This document shows positions 23,101-36,429 of a stretch of 64,000 nt of DNA, one piece after another; the stretch's first letter is position 1; each line of letters opens with the position of its first letter. Below the pieces are notes generated by a model. That model was given only the letters and a program-made list of their open reading frames with translations. It was not told the origin of the DNA and ran no database searches. The DNA is from Ascarosepion bandense. Taxonomy: Eukaryota; Mollusca; Cephalopoda; Sepiida; Sepiidae. The position numbers were made by a program, and so were the translations under genes. The stretch is from the NCBI GenBank assembly GCA_037127315.1, contig JBBBDQ010000350.1, forward strand, positions 5,760,001 to 5,824,000. The letters run 5' to 3'.

Positions 23101-26100
23101 CCAAGTAATAAATCTACCACCACCACCACCAAAAACCACCCAAAATATCATTGGCAACCATCAATGCAGAAAGAATCCAAACTGCAGCCCCGACAAATTA
23201 CCCCCAGTAATAAATCTACCGCACCTAAAACCACGCGAAATATCATTGGCAACCAACAATCTACCAGAAAGAATCAAACTGCAGCCCCGACGATACCCCA
23301 AGTAACCAATCTACACACCTAAAACCCACGAAATATCATTGGCAACCATCAATCTGCAGAAAGAGTCGACTGCAGCCCAAACAAATTACCCCAAGTAATA
23401 AATCTACCGCACCTAAAACCACGCGAAATATCATTGGCAACCATCAATCTGCAGAAAGAATCAAACTGCAGCCCCGACAAATTACCCCCCAAGTAATAAA
23501 TCTACCGCACCTAAAACCCACGAAATATCATTGGCAACCATCAATCTGCAGAAAGAATCAAACTGCAGCCCCGACAAACTACCCCAAGTAATAAATCTAC
23601 CGCACCTAAAACCACGCGAAATATCATTGGCAACCATCAATCTGCAGAAAGAATCAAACTGCAGCCCCGACAAATTGCCCCCAAGTAATAAACCTACCGC
23701 ACCTAAAACCACGCGAAATATCATTGGCAACCATCAATCTGCAGAAAGAATCAAACTGCAGCCCCGACAAATTACCCCCAAGTAATAAACCTACCGCACC
23801 TAAAACCACACGAAATATCATTGGCAACCAACAATCTGCAGAAAAGATCAAACTGCAGCCCCGACAAATTACCCCCAAGTAATAAATCTACCACACCTAA
23901 AACCACACGAAATATCATTGGCAACCATCAATCTGCAGAAAGAATCAAACTGCAGCCCCGACAAATTACCCCCAAGTAATAAATCTACCGCACCTAAAAC
24001 CACACGAAATATCATTGGCAACCATCAATCTGCAGAAAGAATCAAACTGCAGCCCCGACAAATTACGCCAAGTAATAAATCTACCGCACCTAAAACCACA
24101 CGAAATATCATTGGCAACCAACAATCTGCAGAAAGAATCAAACTGCAGCCCCGACAAATTACCCCCCAAGTAATAAATCTACCCGCACCTAAAACCACGC
24201 GAAATATCATTGGCAACCATCAATCTGCAGAAGAATCAAACTGCAGCCCCGACAAATGCCCCAAGTAATAAATCTACCGCACCTAAAACCACGCGAAATA
24301 TCATTGGCAACCATCAATCTGCGAAAGAATCAAACTGCAGCCCCGACAAATTACCCCCAGGTAATAAATCTACCACACCTAAAACCACGCGAAATATCAT
24401 TGGCAACCATCAATCTGCAGAAAGAATCAAACTGCAGCCCCGACAAATTACCCCCAAGTAATAATCTACCACCTAAAACCACACGAAATATCATTGGCAA
24501 CCATCAATCTGCAGAAAGAATCAAACTGCAGCCCCGACAAATTACCCCAAGTAATAAATCTACCGCACCTAAAACCACACGAAATATCATTGGCAACCAT
24601 CAATCTGCGAAAGAATCAAACTGCAGCCCAAATGGAAATTACCCCCAAGTAATAAATCTACGCACCTAAAACCACGCGAGAAATATCATTGGCAACCATC
24701 AATCTGCAGAAAGAATCAAACTGCAGCCCCGACAAATTACCTCCAAGTAATAAATCTACCGCACCTAAAACCACGCGAAATATCATTGGCAACCATCAAT
24801 CTGCAGAAAAGAATCAAACTGCAGCCCCGACAAATTACCCCAAGTAATAAACCTACCGCACCTAAAACCACGCGAAATATCATTGGCAACCATCAATCTG
24901 CAGAAAGAATCAAACTGCAGCCCCGACAAATTACCCCCCAAGTAATAAACCTACCGCACCTAAAACCACACGAAATATCATTGGCAACCATCAATCTGCG
25001 GAAAGAATCAAACTGCAGCCCCGACAAAATACCCCCAAGTAATAAATCTACCGCACCTAAAACCACGCGAAATATCATTGGCAACCATCAATCTGCAGAA
25101 AGAATCAAACTGCAGCCCCGACAAATTACCCCAAGTAATAAACCTACCGCACCTAAAACCACGCGAAATATCATTGGCAACCATCAATCTACGAAAGAAT
25201 CAAACTGCAGCCCCGACAAACTACCCCCAAGTAATAAACCTACCGCACCTAAAACCACGCGAAATATCATTGGCAACCATCAATCTGCAGAAAGAATCCA
25301 AACTGCAGCCCCGACTAAATTACCCCCAAGTAATAAACCTACCGCACTAAAACCACGCGAAATATCATTGGCAACCATCAATCTGCGAAAGAATCAAACT
25401 GCAGCCCCGACAAATTACCCCAAGTAATAAATCTACCGCACCTAAAACCACGCGAAATATCATTGGCAACCATCAATCTGCAGAAAGAATCAAACTGCAG
25501 CCCCGACAAATTACCCCCCAAGTAATAAACCTACCGCACCTAAAACCACGCGAAATATCATTGGCAACCATCAATCTGCGAAGAATCAAACTGCAGCCCC
25601 GACAAATTACCCCCCAAGTAATAAACCTGCCGCACCTAAAACCACACGAAATATCATTGGCAACCATCAATCTGCGGAAGAATCAAACTGCAGCCCCGAC
25701 AAAATACCCCCAAGTAATAAATCTACCGCACCTAAAACCACGCGAAATATCATTGGCAACCATCAATCTGCAGAAAGAATCAAACTGCAGCCCCGACAAA
25801 TTACCCCAAGTAATAAATCTACCGCACCTAAAACCACGCGAAATATCATTGGCAACCAACAATCTGCGAAGAATCAAACTGCAGCCCCGACAAATTACCC
25901 CCAAGTAATAAATCTACCGCACCTAAAACCACGAAATATCATTGGCAACCATCAATCTGCAGAAAAGAGATCAAACTGCAGCCCCGACAAATTACCCCAA
26001 GTAATAAATCTACGCACCTAAAACCACGCGAAATATCATTGGCAACCATCAATCTGCAGAAGAATCAAACTGCAGACAAATTACCCCAGTAATAAACTTG

Positions 26101-29100
26101 CCACACCTAAAACCATGATATCATTGGCAACCATCAATCTGCAGAAAAGAATCCGACTGCAACCCCGACAAAATCCCCAAGTAATAAACCTACCACTAAA
26201 ACCACACAAAATATCATTGGCAACCAACAATCTGCAGAAAGAATCAAACTGCAGCCCCGACAAATTACCCCCAAGTAATAAATCTACCGCACCTAAAACC
26301 ACGCGAAATATCATTGGCAACCATCAATCTGCAGAAAGAATCAAACTGCAGCCCCGACAAATTACCCCCAAGTAATAAACCTACCGCACCTAAAACCACG
26401 CGAAATATCATTGGCAACCATCAATCTGCAGAAAGAATCAAACTGCAGCCCCGACAAATTACCCCCAAGTAATAAACCTACCGCACCTAAAACCACACGA
26501 AATATCATTGGCAACCAACAATCTGCAGAAAGAATCAAACTGCAGCCCCGACAAATTACCCCCAAGTAATAAATCTACCGCACCTAAAACCACGCGAAAT
26601 ATCATTGGCAACCATCAATCTGCAGAAAGAATCAAACTGCAGCCCCGACAAATTACACCCAAGTAATAAATCTACCGCACCTAAAACCACGCGAAATATC
26701 ATTGGCAACCATCAATCTGCAGAAAGAATCAAACTGCAGCCCCGACAAATTACCCCCAAGTAATAAACCTACCGCACCTAAAACCACGCGAAATATCATT
26801 GGCAACCATCAATCTGCAGAAAGAATCAAACTGCAGCCCCGACAAATTACCCCCAAGTAATAAACCTACCGCACCTAAAACCACACGAAATATCATTGGC
26901 AACCTTCAATCTGCAGAAAGAATCAAACTGCAGCCCCGACAAATTACCCCAAGTAATAAATCTACCGCACCTAAAACCACGCGAAATATCATTGGCAACC
27001 ATCAATCTGCAGAAAGAATCAAACTGCAGCCCCGACAAATTACCCCAAGTAATAAACCTACCGCACCTAAAACCACGCGAAATATCATTGGCAACCATCA
27101 ATCTGCAGAAAGAATCAAACTGCAGCCCCGACAAATTACCCCCAAGTAATAAATCTACCGCACCTAAAACCACGCGAAATATCATTGGCAACCATCAATC
27201 TGCAGAAAGAATCAAACTGCAGCCCCGACAAATTACCCCCAAGTAATAAATCTACCGCACCTAAAACCACGCGAAATATCATTGGCAACCATCAATCTGC
27301 AGAAAGAATCAAACTGCAGCCCCGACAAATTACCCCAAGTAATAAATCTACCGCACCTAAAACCACGCGAAATATCATTGGCAACCATCAATCTGCAGAA
27401 AGTATCAAACTGCAGCCCCGACAAATTACCCCAAGTAATAATACCACCCGCACCTAAAACCACGCGAAATATCATTGGCAACCATCAATCTGCAGAAAGA
27501 ATCAGAAGCTGCAGCCCCGACAAATTACCCCAAGTAATAAACCCTGCCGCACCTAAAATACATAAATATCGTGGCAACCATCAATCTGCAGAAAGAATCA
27601 AACGGCCCAAACAAATTACCCCAAGTAATAAATCTACCGCACTAAAACCACGCGAAAATATGTTGGCAACCATCAATCTGCAGAAAGAATCAAACTGCAG
27701 CCCCAGAAACAAAGTACACAAGTAATAAACCTACCGCACCTAAAACCACGCGAAATATCATTGGCAACCATCAAATCTACCAGAAGAATGTTGCAACCCC
27801 GACAAATTACCCCCAAGTAATAAACCTACCGCACCTAAAACCACACGAAATATCATTGGCAACCATCAATCTGCGGAAAAGAATCAAACTGCAGCCCCGA
27901 CAAAATACCCCCAAGTAATAAATCTACCGCACCTAAAACCACGCGAAATATCATTGGCAACCATCAATCTGCAGAAAGAATCCAAACTGCAGCCCCGACA
28001 AATTACCCCAGTAATAAATCACGCACCTAAAACCACGCAAAATATCATTGGCAACCACCATCAATCGCAGAAGATAAACTGCAGCCCCGACAAATTACCC
28101 CCAAGTAATAAATCTACCGCACCTAAAACACACGAAATATCGTGGCAACCATCAATCTGCAGAAAGAATCCAAAACTGCAGCCCCGACAAATACCCCCAA
28201 GTAATAAATCTACCGCACCTAAAACCACACTGAAAATATCATTGGCAACCATCAATCTGCAGAAAGAATCAAACTGCAGCCCCATTCTGAATACCCCAAG
28301 TAATAAACTTTTGCACTAAAACCACGCGAAATATCATTGGCAACCATCAATCTGCAGAAGAATCAAACTGCAGCCCCGACAAATTACCCCCATTAATAAA
28401 CCTACCGCACCTAAAACCACACAAACTATCGCATTTGGCAACCAACAATCTGCAGAAAATCAGCTACAGCCCCGACAAATGCCCCCCCCCAAGTAATAAA
28501 TCTACCGCAACTAAAACCACGCGAAATATCATTGGCAATATCAATCTGCAGAAAGAATCTAGGCACGCCTTCGACAAATTACCCCCAAGTAATAAATCTA
28601 CCGCACCTAAAACCACACGAAATATCATTGGCAACCATCAATCTGCGAGAATCAAACTGCCGGCCCCGACAAATTGCCCAAGTAATAAATCTACCACCTA
28701 AAACCACGCAGAAATATCGTGTAGCCATCAATCTGCGAAGGAATCAAGCTGCCGCTTTCAAACAAATTACCCCCAAGTAATAAATCTACCCGCACCTAAA
28801 ACCACACGAAATATCATTGGCAACCATCAATCTGCAGAAAGATCAAACTGCAGCCTCGACAAATTACCCCCAAGTAATAAATCTACCGCACCTAAAACCA
28901 CACGAAATATCATTGGCAACCATCAATCTGCAAGAAAGATCAAACAGCCCGAGCAAATTACTAGTAATAAATCTACCGCACCTAAACCACACGAAATATC
29001 GTGGCAACCCATCAATCTGCAGAAAGAATCAAGCGCGGCCGACAAATTACCCCAAGTAGCAAATGCACGCACACCTAAAACCACGCGAAATATCATTGGC

Positions 29101-32100
29101 AACCATCAATCTGCAGAAGATCAAACTGCATTTGACAAGTCCTTTAAGTAATAAATCTACCGCACCTCAAATCACGCGAAATATCATTGGCAACTCCATC
29201 AATCTGCAGAAAGAACCGCAACTGCGCTCCCGACACCATCTCTCAAGTAATAAATCTACTGCACCTAAAACCACACGAAGACACAGCAACCAACAATCTG
29301 CAAGAAAATCAAACTGCAGCCCCGACAAATTACCCCCGCGACAACTACCAAACCTAAAATCACGCGAAATATCATTGGCAACCATCAATCTGCAGAAAGA
29401 ATCAAACTGGGTAGCCCCGACAAATACCTCAAGTAATAACTACCGCACCTAAAACCACATGAAATATCGTCGGCAACTCATCAATCTTGTTAGCGAAACC
29501 AAACTGCAGCTCTAATAAATTACCTCAAGCATAAAATCTACCGGCACCTAAAATCACGCGAATATCATTACAATCATCAATTCTTGCAGAAAGAATCCAA
29601 ACTGGGAGTTCTATTGCAATTACCCAAGTAATAAACTCCAACAGCACCTAAAATCATTACCGAAATATCATTACAACCCATCAATTCGCAGAAAGAATCA
29701 AACTGCAGCCCTGGACAAATTACCCCCAAGTAATAAATCTTACCGCACCTAAAACCACGCGAAATATCATTGGCAACCATCGAAATCTGCAGAAAGAATC
29801 AAACTGCAGTCTTAATGCAAATTACCCCCAAGTAATAAATCTAACGCACCAAAATCAGCGCAGTCATCATTACAACCATCAATCTGCAGAAAGAATCAAA
29901 CTGCAGCCCCGACAAATTACCCCCAAGTAATAAATCTACCGCAGCTCCAAACCACGCGAAACATCATTGCGAACACCAACTGCAGGAAAGAATCAAACTG
30001 CAGCTCCCGACAAATTACCCCCAAGTAATAAATTCACTGCAACCAAAACCACGCAGTTATCATTAAATCATCAATCTGTGCAGAAAGAATCAAACTGGCA
30101 GCTCCGACAAATTACCCCCAAGTAATAAATCTACCGCACCTAAAACCACGCGAAATATCATTGAAAATCCATCAACTACAGAAAGAATCAAACTGCAGCC
30201 CTGACAAATTACCCTCAAGTAATAAATTCACCAGCACCAAATCACGCGAAATATCATTGGCAAATCAATGAATTGCAGAAAGAATCAAACTGCAGCCCGA
30301 CAAATTACCCCAAGCAATAAATCTACCGGCACCTAAAACCACGCGAAATATCATTGGCAACCATCAATTCGCAGAAAGAATCAAACTGCAGCCCCGACAA
30401 ACCATCTCGCCAATAAATCTAATAAAACACCTAAAACCATACTTTAAATATCATTGGCAACCATCAATCTGCAGAAAGAATCAACCGCAAGTCTGACAAA
30501 TTACCCCCAAGTAATAAATCTACCGCACTCCTAAAATCACGCGAAAATATCATTACAACCATCAATCTGCAGAAAGAATCAAACCGCAGTCTGACAATTA
30601 CCCCTACAATAAAATCACTGCACCAAAACCAATGAAATACCGCCAAATCATCAATCTGCAGAAAGAATTAAACCACAGCCCCGACAAATTACCTCAAGTA
30701 ATAAATCTACTGCACCTAAAATCACGCGAAATATCATTGGCAACCATCAATCTGCAGAAAGAATCAACCGCAGCCCCGACAAATTACCCCCAAGTAATAA
30801 ATCTACCGCACCTAAAACCACACACGAAATATCATTGGCAACCACCAATCTGCAGAAAGAATCAAACTGCAGCCTGACAAATTACCCCCAAGTACTAAAT
30901 CACCGCATCTAAAATCACGCGAAATATCATTATTGCGAAACTATCAATCGCAGAAAAGAACCAAAACTGCAGCCCTGACAACAACATCTCCAAGTAATAA
31001 ATCTACCGCACCTAAAACCACACGAAATATCATTGGCAACCATCAATCTGCAGAAAGAATCAAACTGCAGCCCCGACAAATTACCTCAAGTAATAAATCT
31101 ACTGCACCTAAAATCACGCGGAATATCATTATACACCATCAATCTGCAGAAAGAATCAAACTGCAAGCCTCAGACAAATTACCCCCAAGTAATAAATCTA
31201 CCGCACCTAAACCAATACTAGCCATCATTGGCAACCATCAATCTGTGAAAGAACCCAAATCATATCTGACAAATTACCCCCAAGTAATAAAATCTACTGC
31301 ACCTAAAACCACACGAAATATCATTGGCAACCACTTCAATCTGCAGAAAGAATCAAACTGCGTTCCTGACAAATTACCCCCAAGTAATAAATCTACCGCA
31401 CCTAAAACCACACGAAATATCATTGGCAACCATCAATCTGCAGAAAGAATCAAACTGCAGCCCCGACAAATTACCCCTGCATAATAAATCTACCGCACCT
31501 AAAACCACACGAAATATCATTGGCAACCATCAATCTGCAGAAAGAATCAAACTGCAGCCCCGACAACCACCCCCAAGTAATAAATCTACCGCACCTAAAA
31601 CCACGCGAAATATCATTGGCAACCATCAATCTGCAGAAAGAATCAAAATTGCAGCCCCGACAAATTACCCTCGGCAATAAATCACTGCACCTAAAATCAC
31701 GCGAAATATCATTGGCAACCATCAATCTGCAGAAAGAATCAAACTGCAGCCCTGGACAAGCAATTACCTCAAGTAATAAAACTTACCGCACCTAAATCAC
31801 GCGAAATATCATTGGCAACCATCAATCTGCAGAAAGAATCAAACTGCAGCCCCGACAAATTACCCCCAAGTAATAACTACCTTTCGCACCTAAACCACGC
31901 GAAATATCATTGGCAACCATCAATCTGCAGAAAGAATCAAACTGCAGCCCCGACAAATTACCCCCAAGTAATAAATCTACCGCACCTAAAACCACGCGAA
32001 GTATCATTGGCAACCACTGTAACCTGCGCGAAAGAACCAACTGCAGCTCCGACAAATTACCCCTGGGAAGTAATAAATCTACCGCACCTAAAATCACGCG

Positions 32101-32400
32101 AAATATCATTGCAACCACTAATCTGCAGAAAGAATCAAACTGCAGCCCTGACAAATTACCCCCAAGTAATAAACCATCGCAGCCCAAACCACGCGAAATA
32201 TCATTGGCAACCATCAATCTGGCAGAAAGAATCAAACTGCAGCCCTGGAGTAAATTACCTCCTCAAGTAATAACTACCGCACTCGAAACCAGCACACGAA
32301 TATCATTGGCAACCATCAATCTGCAGAAAGAATCAAGCTGCAACCCCGACAAAATGACCTCTAAGCAATTAAGCTGCCGCATCCTCACCCTACGAAACTT
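17105..32400. repeat. Satellite array, 96-97 bp unit, ~15.3 kb
   Basis: Head-to-tail repeats of one unit that can be read from GAAATATCATTGGCAACCAT, via CTGCAGAAAGAATCAAACTG and GACAAATTACC, to TACCGCACCTAAAACCACGC. The unit is 97 bp with five C in the ACCCCCAAG block and 96 bp with four. By length there are about 158 units. Two CTGCAG sites occur per unit. Units are most uniform around 26360-27480 and become progressively mutated from about 28400 rightward. Many open frames (up to 217 codons, reading MATINLQKESNCSP and similar) arise because the unit length is near a multiple of three and two of its three forward frames lack stops. They have no sign of being genes. Confidence 0.98.
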
Positions 32401-32547
32401 CATTGGAAACCCTCAACCTGCAGCACCCAACAAAATTTCTATGGCAAAGACCAGGTTGCAGCCCCCGACAAAATTTACCCGAAACAAACACTCTGCAACA
32501 CTCGACGAAAATACCATGACAACCACCAATATGCTGCAACCAACATA
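32345..32547. repeat. Degenerate satellite edge
   Basis: Three or four strongly diverged units, recognisable by CAACCTGCAGCACCC, GACAAAATTTACCCG and ACCAATATGCTGCAACC. They lead into the RTE insertion. Confidence 0.75.
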
Positions 32548-32594
32548 ATTCTTCTTCTTCTTCTTCTTCTTCTTCTTCTTCTTCTTCTTCTTCT
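32548..32594. repeat. (TTC)n tail of RTE insertion
   Basis: About 15 TTC repeats, i.e. (GAA)n on the minus strand, at the 3' end of the adjacent RTE element. The 39.5 kb copy has a four-unit version of the same tail. Confidence 0.9.
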
Positions 32595-33660
32595 AAGTGC
32601 CCTTTTCGTTCAGAACGTAGGCGATCATAGCTTTCCACGTCTCTCTATCCCTGGTGGCTCTTAGCATGCCTTCTCCTGTTACACCATGCAACCCTTATTC
32701 CATCATCCACCTGATTAGGTCCTTGAAATATACTATCCGTTGCTTTCCCCTGTCTCTTTTTCCCTCTATCTAGCCTGTTAGTCTCAGGTTCTCCAAGCCC
32801 TCCTTCCTCGTTGCATGTCCCAGGAACTTCAGTTGTCTCTTCCTGATTCTCAGTATTAATTTCCTTTTTGTTTTCATCATTTCTAAGACCTCACCATTGC
32901 TCACATGGTCGATCCATGATATTCGCAGCATCCTTCTGTAGACCACATTTCAGTTGCTTCAAGTTTTTCCTTCATCTTTGATGATATTGTCTAACATTCA
33001 CTGCCATATTGAAGAACTGACAACACATAGCAATCTAGTACTCTCTTCTTTGTTTCTAGTGAAATTGTCCTGTTTCTTAATACACTTCTCACCTCCTGAA
33101 ATGCATCCTTGTGCTTTTGGATCTCAGGACTATATAATGTATAGAAACTGCTGTGACCACAAAGTGAGGGGTCATTTTATATATTGATTGTAATATGAAA
33201 CTGATACCCCACTTTATATCCAGTATGCTTCTGTAGACCAACATTTCATTTGCTTCTAGTTTTTCCTTCATCTTTGATGATATAGTCCAGCATTCACTGC
33301 TATATTGAAGAACTGACAACACATAGCAATCCAATACTCTCTTCTTTGTTTCTAGCGAAACTGTCTTGTTTCTTAATACTTTACTCAACTTCTGGAATGC
33401 ATCCTTCGCCATGACAGTTCGCCTTCGGATCTCTGTATCGCATTTTCCGTCTTCTGTTAGAACGCTTCCCAGGTATTTAAACTTTTGTACCTGCTTGATT
33501 CTAGTATCCCCGACCTGTATTTGGCATATTGGGCTGCCCATTTTACTGATGACCATGCATTTGGTTTTCTTGCAGTTTATTTGTAGTCCTTTCTTATCAC
33601 TCTCTTCAGCTACCTTCTGTAGGAGGTCTTGTAGTTTCCTTTCTGTGTCAGCACTGTATC
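32595..33660 (-). pseudogene. RTE-like LINE, 5'-truncated, inserted in satellite edge
   Basis: The minus-strand frame 33089-33556 reads [40 protein letters not shown] and [19 protein letters not shown], matching the thumb and C-terminal region of the RTE ORF at 39558. Downstream (leftward) sequence continues to the CCCTTTTCGTTCAGAACGTA 3' end. A segment of about 180 bp is present twice (near 32930-33110 and 33215-33400), separated by ~100 bp of unrelated sequence, so either two nested insertions or an internal duplication occurred. The catalytic YADD core is lost at the truncation point near 33660. Confidence 0.85.
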
Positions 33661-33669
33661 ATCTGCGTA

Positions 33670-34345
33670 CATTAAATTACCTTGACAAAATTCAAACTCA
33701 CAACCATCGAAAGCACACTGCAAAAGCAAACGAAATTAACTTGATAACGTATCTATCAGTAGCAGCTGTATAAATCACCATGACAAACATTATTTGGACC
33801 AACTAATGAAATTACATTAACAATCACCAATCTGCTACTACGGATGATAATACCGAAGCAACACTCAATCGGTAATACCATAACGAAATTTGCTTGGCAA
33901 ATATTAATCAGCAGCACTCAACAGAATTACCTTGAAACCGTCAATATGCAGCACCAAACCAAATTTTCTTGCCAGCCATCAAGCTGCATGTTCTAATAAA
34001 ATAACTTCGCAGAAGTCAACTTAAACATCAGCCGAAATCACATTAAAAATTATCAGGTTGCAGCAAAAGTCGAAATTACCCTGGCGAAAATCAATCTGTA
34101 GCACCCACCGAAATTACCTTGACGATCATCAATCATCAATTACCTTCGCACAACCAATGAAATTACCTTGGCAACTATCAATCTGCAGCTACCAAAGTTA
34201 CCTTGGCAACTGTCAATCTACAGCGGCAAACGGAATTCTTTAAGCAACATACAATCTGTTGTCTTTAACGATATTACCTTGGCAAACATTAATCTACGTC
34301 CTCCGACTAAAATATATCAGCAGCCATCAATTTACTGTATTGGTC
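33670..34345. repeat. Degenerate ~37-bp tandem related to the satellite
   Basis: Loose tandem with recurring AAATTACCTTGGCAACTATC then AATCTGCAG plus a short CACC/ACCAA spacer, spacing about 37 bp where clear (34072-34310). Both halves of the 97-bp satellite unit share this motif order. Copies are highly mutated. Confidence 0.7.
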
Positions 34346-34465
34346 TGTAGATATTTTACTAGAAGAGAACAGTCCATGAATCTATTTTGGTAAGTTTCGA
34401 CATTAGTCGTGCTGTATATATGTTCTATGATTCTTCAGATTGTCACAGAGTGAAAATTATAGTTT

Positions 34466-34836
34466 ACTAGCAGCACAGCCCGGCGTTGCCCGGGTGTAAT
34501 GAAAGCTTTAAAACTAATCCATGATCCTGGAGCACAGACTCTTTGGACGTTGGCAGGAAAGACTAAAAAGCAATAGTTGTTTCCAGTGGAATCGAAACCG
34601 TAGACTGAAAGAAAAATGAATGGATGTAAGTCAAATTTTGATTTCCTGGTATCCATATCAAGTAAACTAAATTTTGAAGGCAAAATAAGTCCTCTGAGTA
34701 AATGGTATCATAGCTGAGACTAAGAGCTACAATTATACCTACTTAGAGCCAAACCCGAAGCAAAAACTAAAATAAAAGGGCTGAAAAAGTACAGACATAC
34801 AGGCAGATAAAGAGGCACACACACACAAACATCTTG

Positions 34837-34881
<45 letters not shown>

Positions 34882-35151
34882 CGATTTTCTGCAGTATTGT
34901 AAGAACTGCAACCTTGAAACTTCAGAATATCGTTTCTTATGTCTTTGTCTATGAGTGTATCAAATTTGATTAAAAACGGACCACTCTTTCTATAACCCGA
35001 TTATTTCGATTATCGATTTTCATCGGGTACCTCGACACAAAACCTAGCTAAGAACACTCGCAGACGCTTATAATACAACTGTGTTAATATTCAAGAAAAT
35101 CGGTTCAGCTGTTTTGGAGTCTATAGGTAACGGACACACACAGAGACACAA

Positions 35152-35175
<24 letters not shown>
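34466..35175 (+). mobile_element. Interspersed repeat R1, copy 2 (longest)
   Basis: Begins GCACAGCCCGGCGTTGCCCG, contains the block CTAAAAAGCAATAGTTGTTT absent from copy 1, an internal TA run (34840-34878), the AAAATCGGTTCAGCTG block and a short CA-rich tail ending AAAGTTCCAGTAA. Confidence 0.75.
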
Positions 35176-35361
<186 letters not shown>

Positions 35362-35512
35362 GCTAAAAATTCTGCCTCCTTCTACCGAGCGCACGTAGCT
35401 CAGAGGTAGAATCGCCGACTGACGTCAATTCGATCGGGTTTCAATCCTGGGTAAAAAACAACTGATGAGCTGTGCTACAGCGAAACAGATCTGTCTACGG
35501 ATGACTATATAT
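35362..35512 (+). mobile_element. tRNA-derived SINE, family B
   Basis: Leader GCTAAAAATTCTGCCTCCTT, tRNA-like head with GTAGCTCAGAGGTAGAATCG, box B-like GGGTTTCAATCC, and the tail TGATGAGCTGTGCTACAGCG followed by GAAACAG and CGGATGAC. A second copy with the same leader and tail lies at 57890-58035. Confidence 0.8.
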
Positions 35513-35880
35513 ATTATAAAATCTTTCATATATCAAGCAAATTTCTCTTTCTATCAACATTACATTATTTAACAGTGGAAATGGAATTTTAAAAGTTTGT
35601 TTTTAAATAGACAAGCGTTCCTAAAAAAAAACACAAAATAAATTATGTTGCAGTGAAAGCAAGAGAATAAAATAACAACATCGGAAAAAATGACATTCTT
35701 GAGAATGGCCAGTGAAGTGGCTGAAAGCTCTTGAAAAGTCAATAATTATGGAACAATTTACATTCTTTATCTCCAGCAAAAAAGGAAAATGTAAGAATAC
35801 TGGAGAAAGTAAATAAAAAATGATAAAAGTTTCCGTGTAGATAGTTTTTAACGAAATATGTTTAAAATAAAAATTGCTGC
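35513..35880. other. No recognised feature
   Basis: AT-rich, no motif seen. Confidence 0.5.
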
Positions 35881-35882
35881 TC

Positions 35883-35884
<2 letters not shown>

Positions 35885-35945
<61 letters not shown>
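35885..35945. repeat. (GT)n microsatellite with (GC)n end
   Basis: About 48 bp GT, ending in GCGCGCGC. Confidence 0.95.
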
Positions 35946-35946
<1 letters not shown>

Positions 35947-35984
35947 GTGTATGTGGGTGTGTGTGCGCGGGGGGATGCAGGGTG

Positions 35985-36240
35985 GTATAAGTTACCGTCT
36001 AAATTACGCAACAATGAAAATAACACTGCCATTTCATTTTAGCAGATATATTACACAAAAATATATTGAAAGACTATAGAATAAATTGATTCATTAAAAT
36101 CGCTATTGGCTTCAACCACGCCGTTCAGATGACTTTGAATTTCCTGCAACTCTTCTGGATGGTCTTCTAATTTAAGTTGGGGAATATAGTCACAATCCTT
36201 ACCTTCAGTTCATCTTTGGTTTTACATCTTACTGTTTTTA
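35985..36240 (-). pseudogene. Mariner-like transposase C-terminus and terminal region
   Basis: Minus strand reads DELKVRIVTIFPNLN, a stop, then QKSCRKFKV. It corresponds to LKARIMSAFTNI and VQKICKRFRSRLEGVVEANS in the 53.5 kb copy. Sequence beyond the stop (ATGAAAATAACACTGCCAT, TATAAGTTACCG) is shared by both copies and probably includes the terminal inverted repeat. Only the last fifth of the transposase remains. Confidence 0.6.
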
Positions 36241-36429
36241 AAGTAACTTAAATTAGTATACTTCAAATTAATATACTTTCAATTAGCGTAAACTCAAATG
36301 TATATATTTGTAAAATTTCATCTTTCTCAGTTGTGACTTTTAACATTAACAAGAATGCCGAAATAATAAACTTCATACATGTGACGACATATCGGAAGAT
36401 CTTCCAAGTGCTGACAGCAAAGTCGGGTG

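Noticed and set aside
17272..32270. Dozens of 60-217 codon frames with MATINLQKESNCSP-like repeats
   Set aside because: Read-through of the 96-97 bp satellite in all frames and both strands; the 97-bp period shifts the frame each unit and there is no start, splice or conservation signal.
17105..32400. CRISPR array
   Set aside because: Units are contiguous with no unique spacers, far longer than CRISPR repeats, and the host is eukaryotic.
35388..35460. Functional tRNA gene
   Set aside because: Box A and box B are present but no complete acceptor stem or anticodon arm can be drawn; the sequence continues into a SINE tail.
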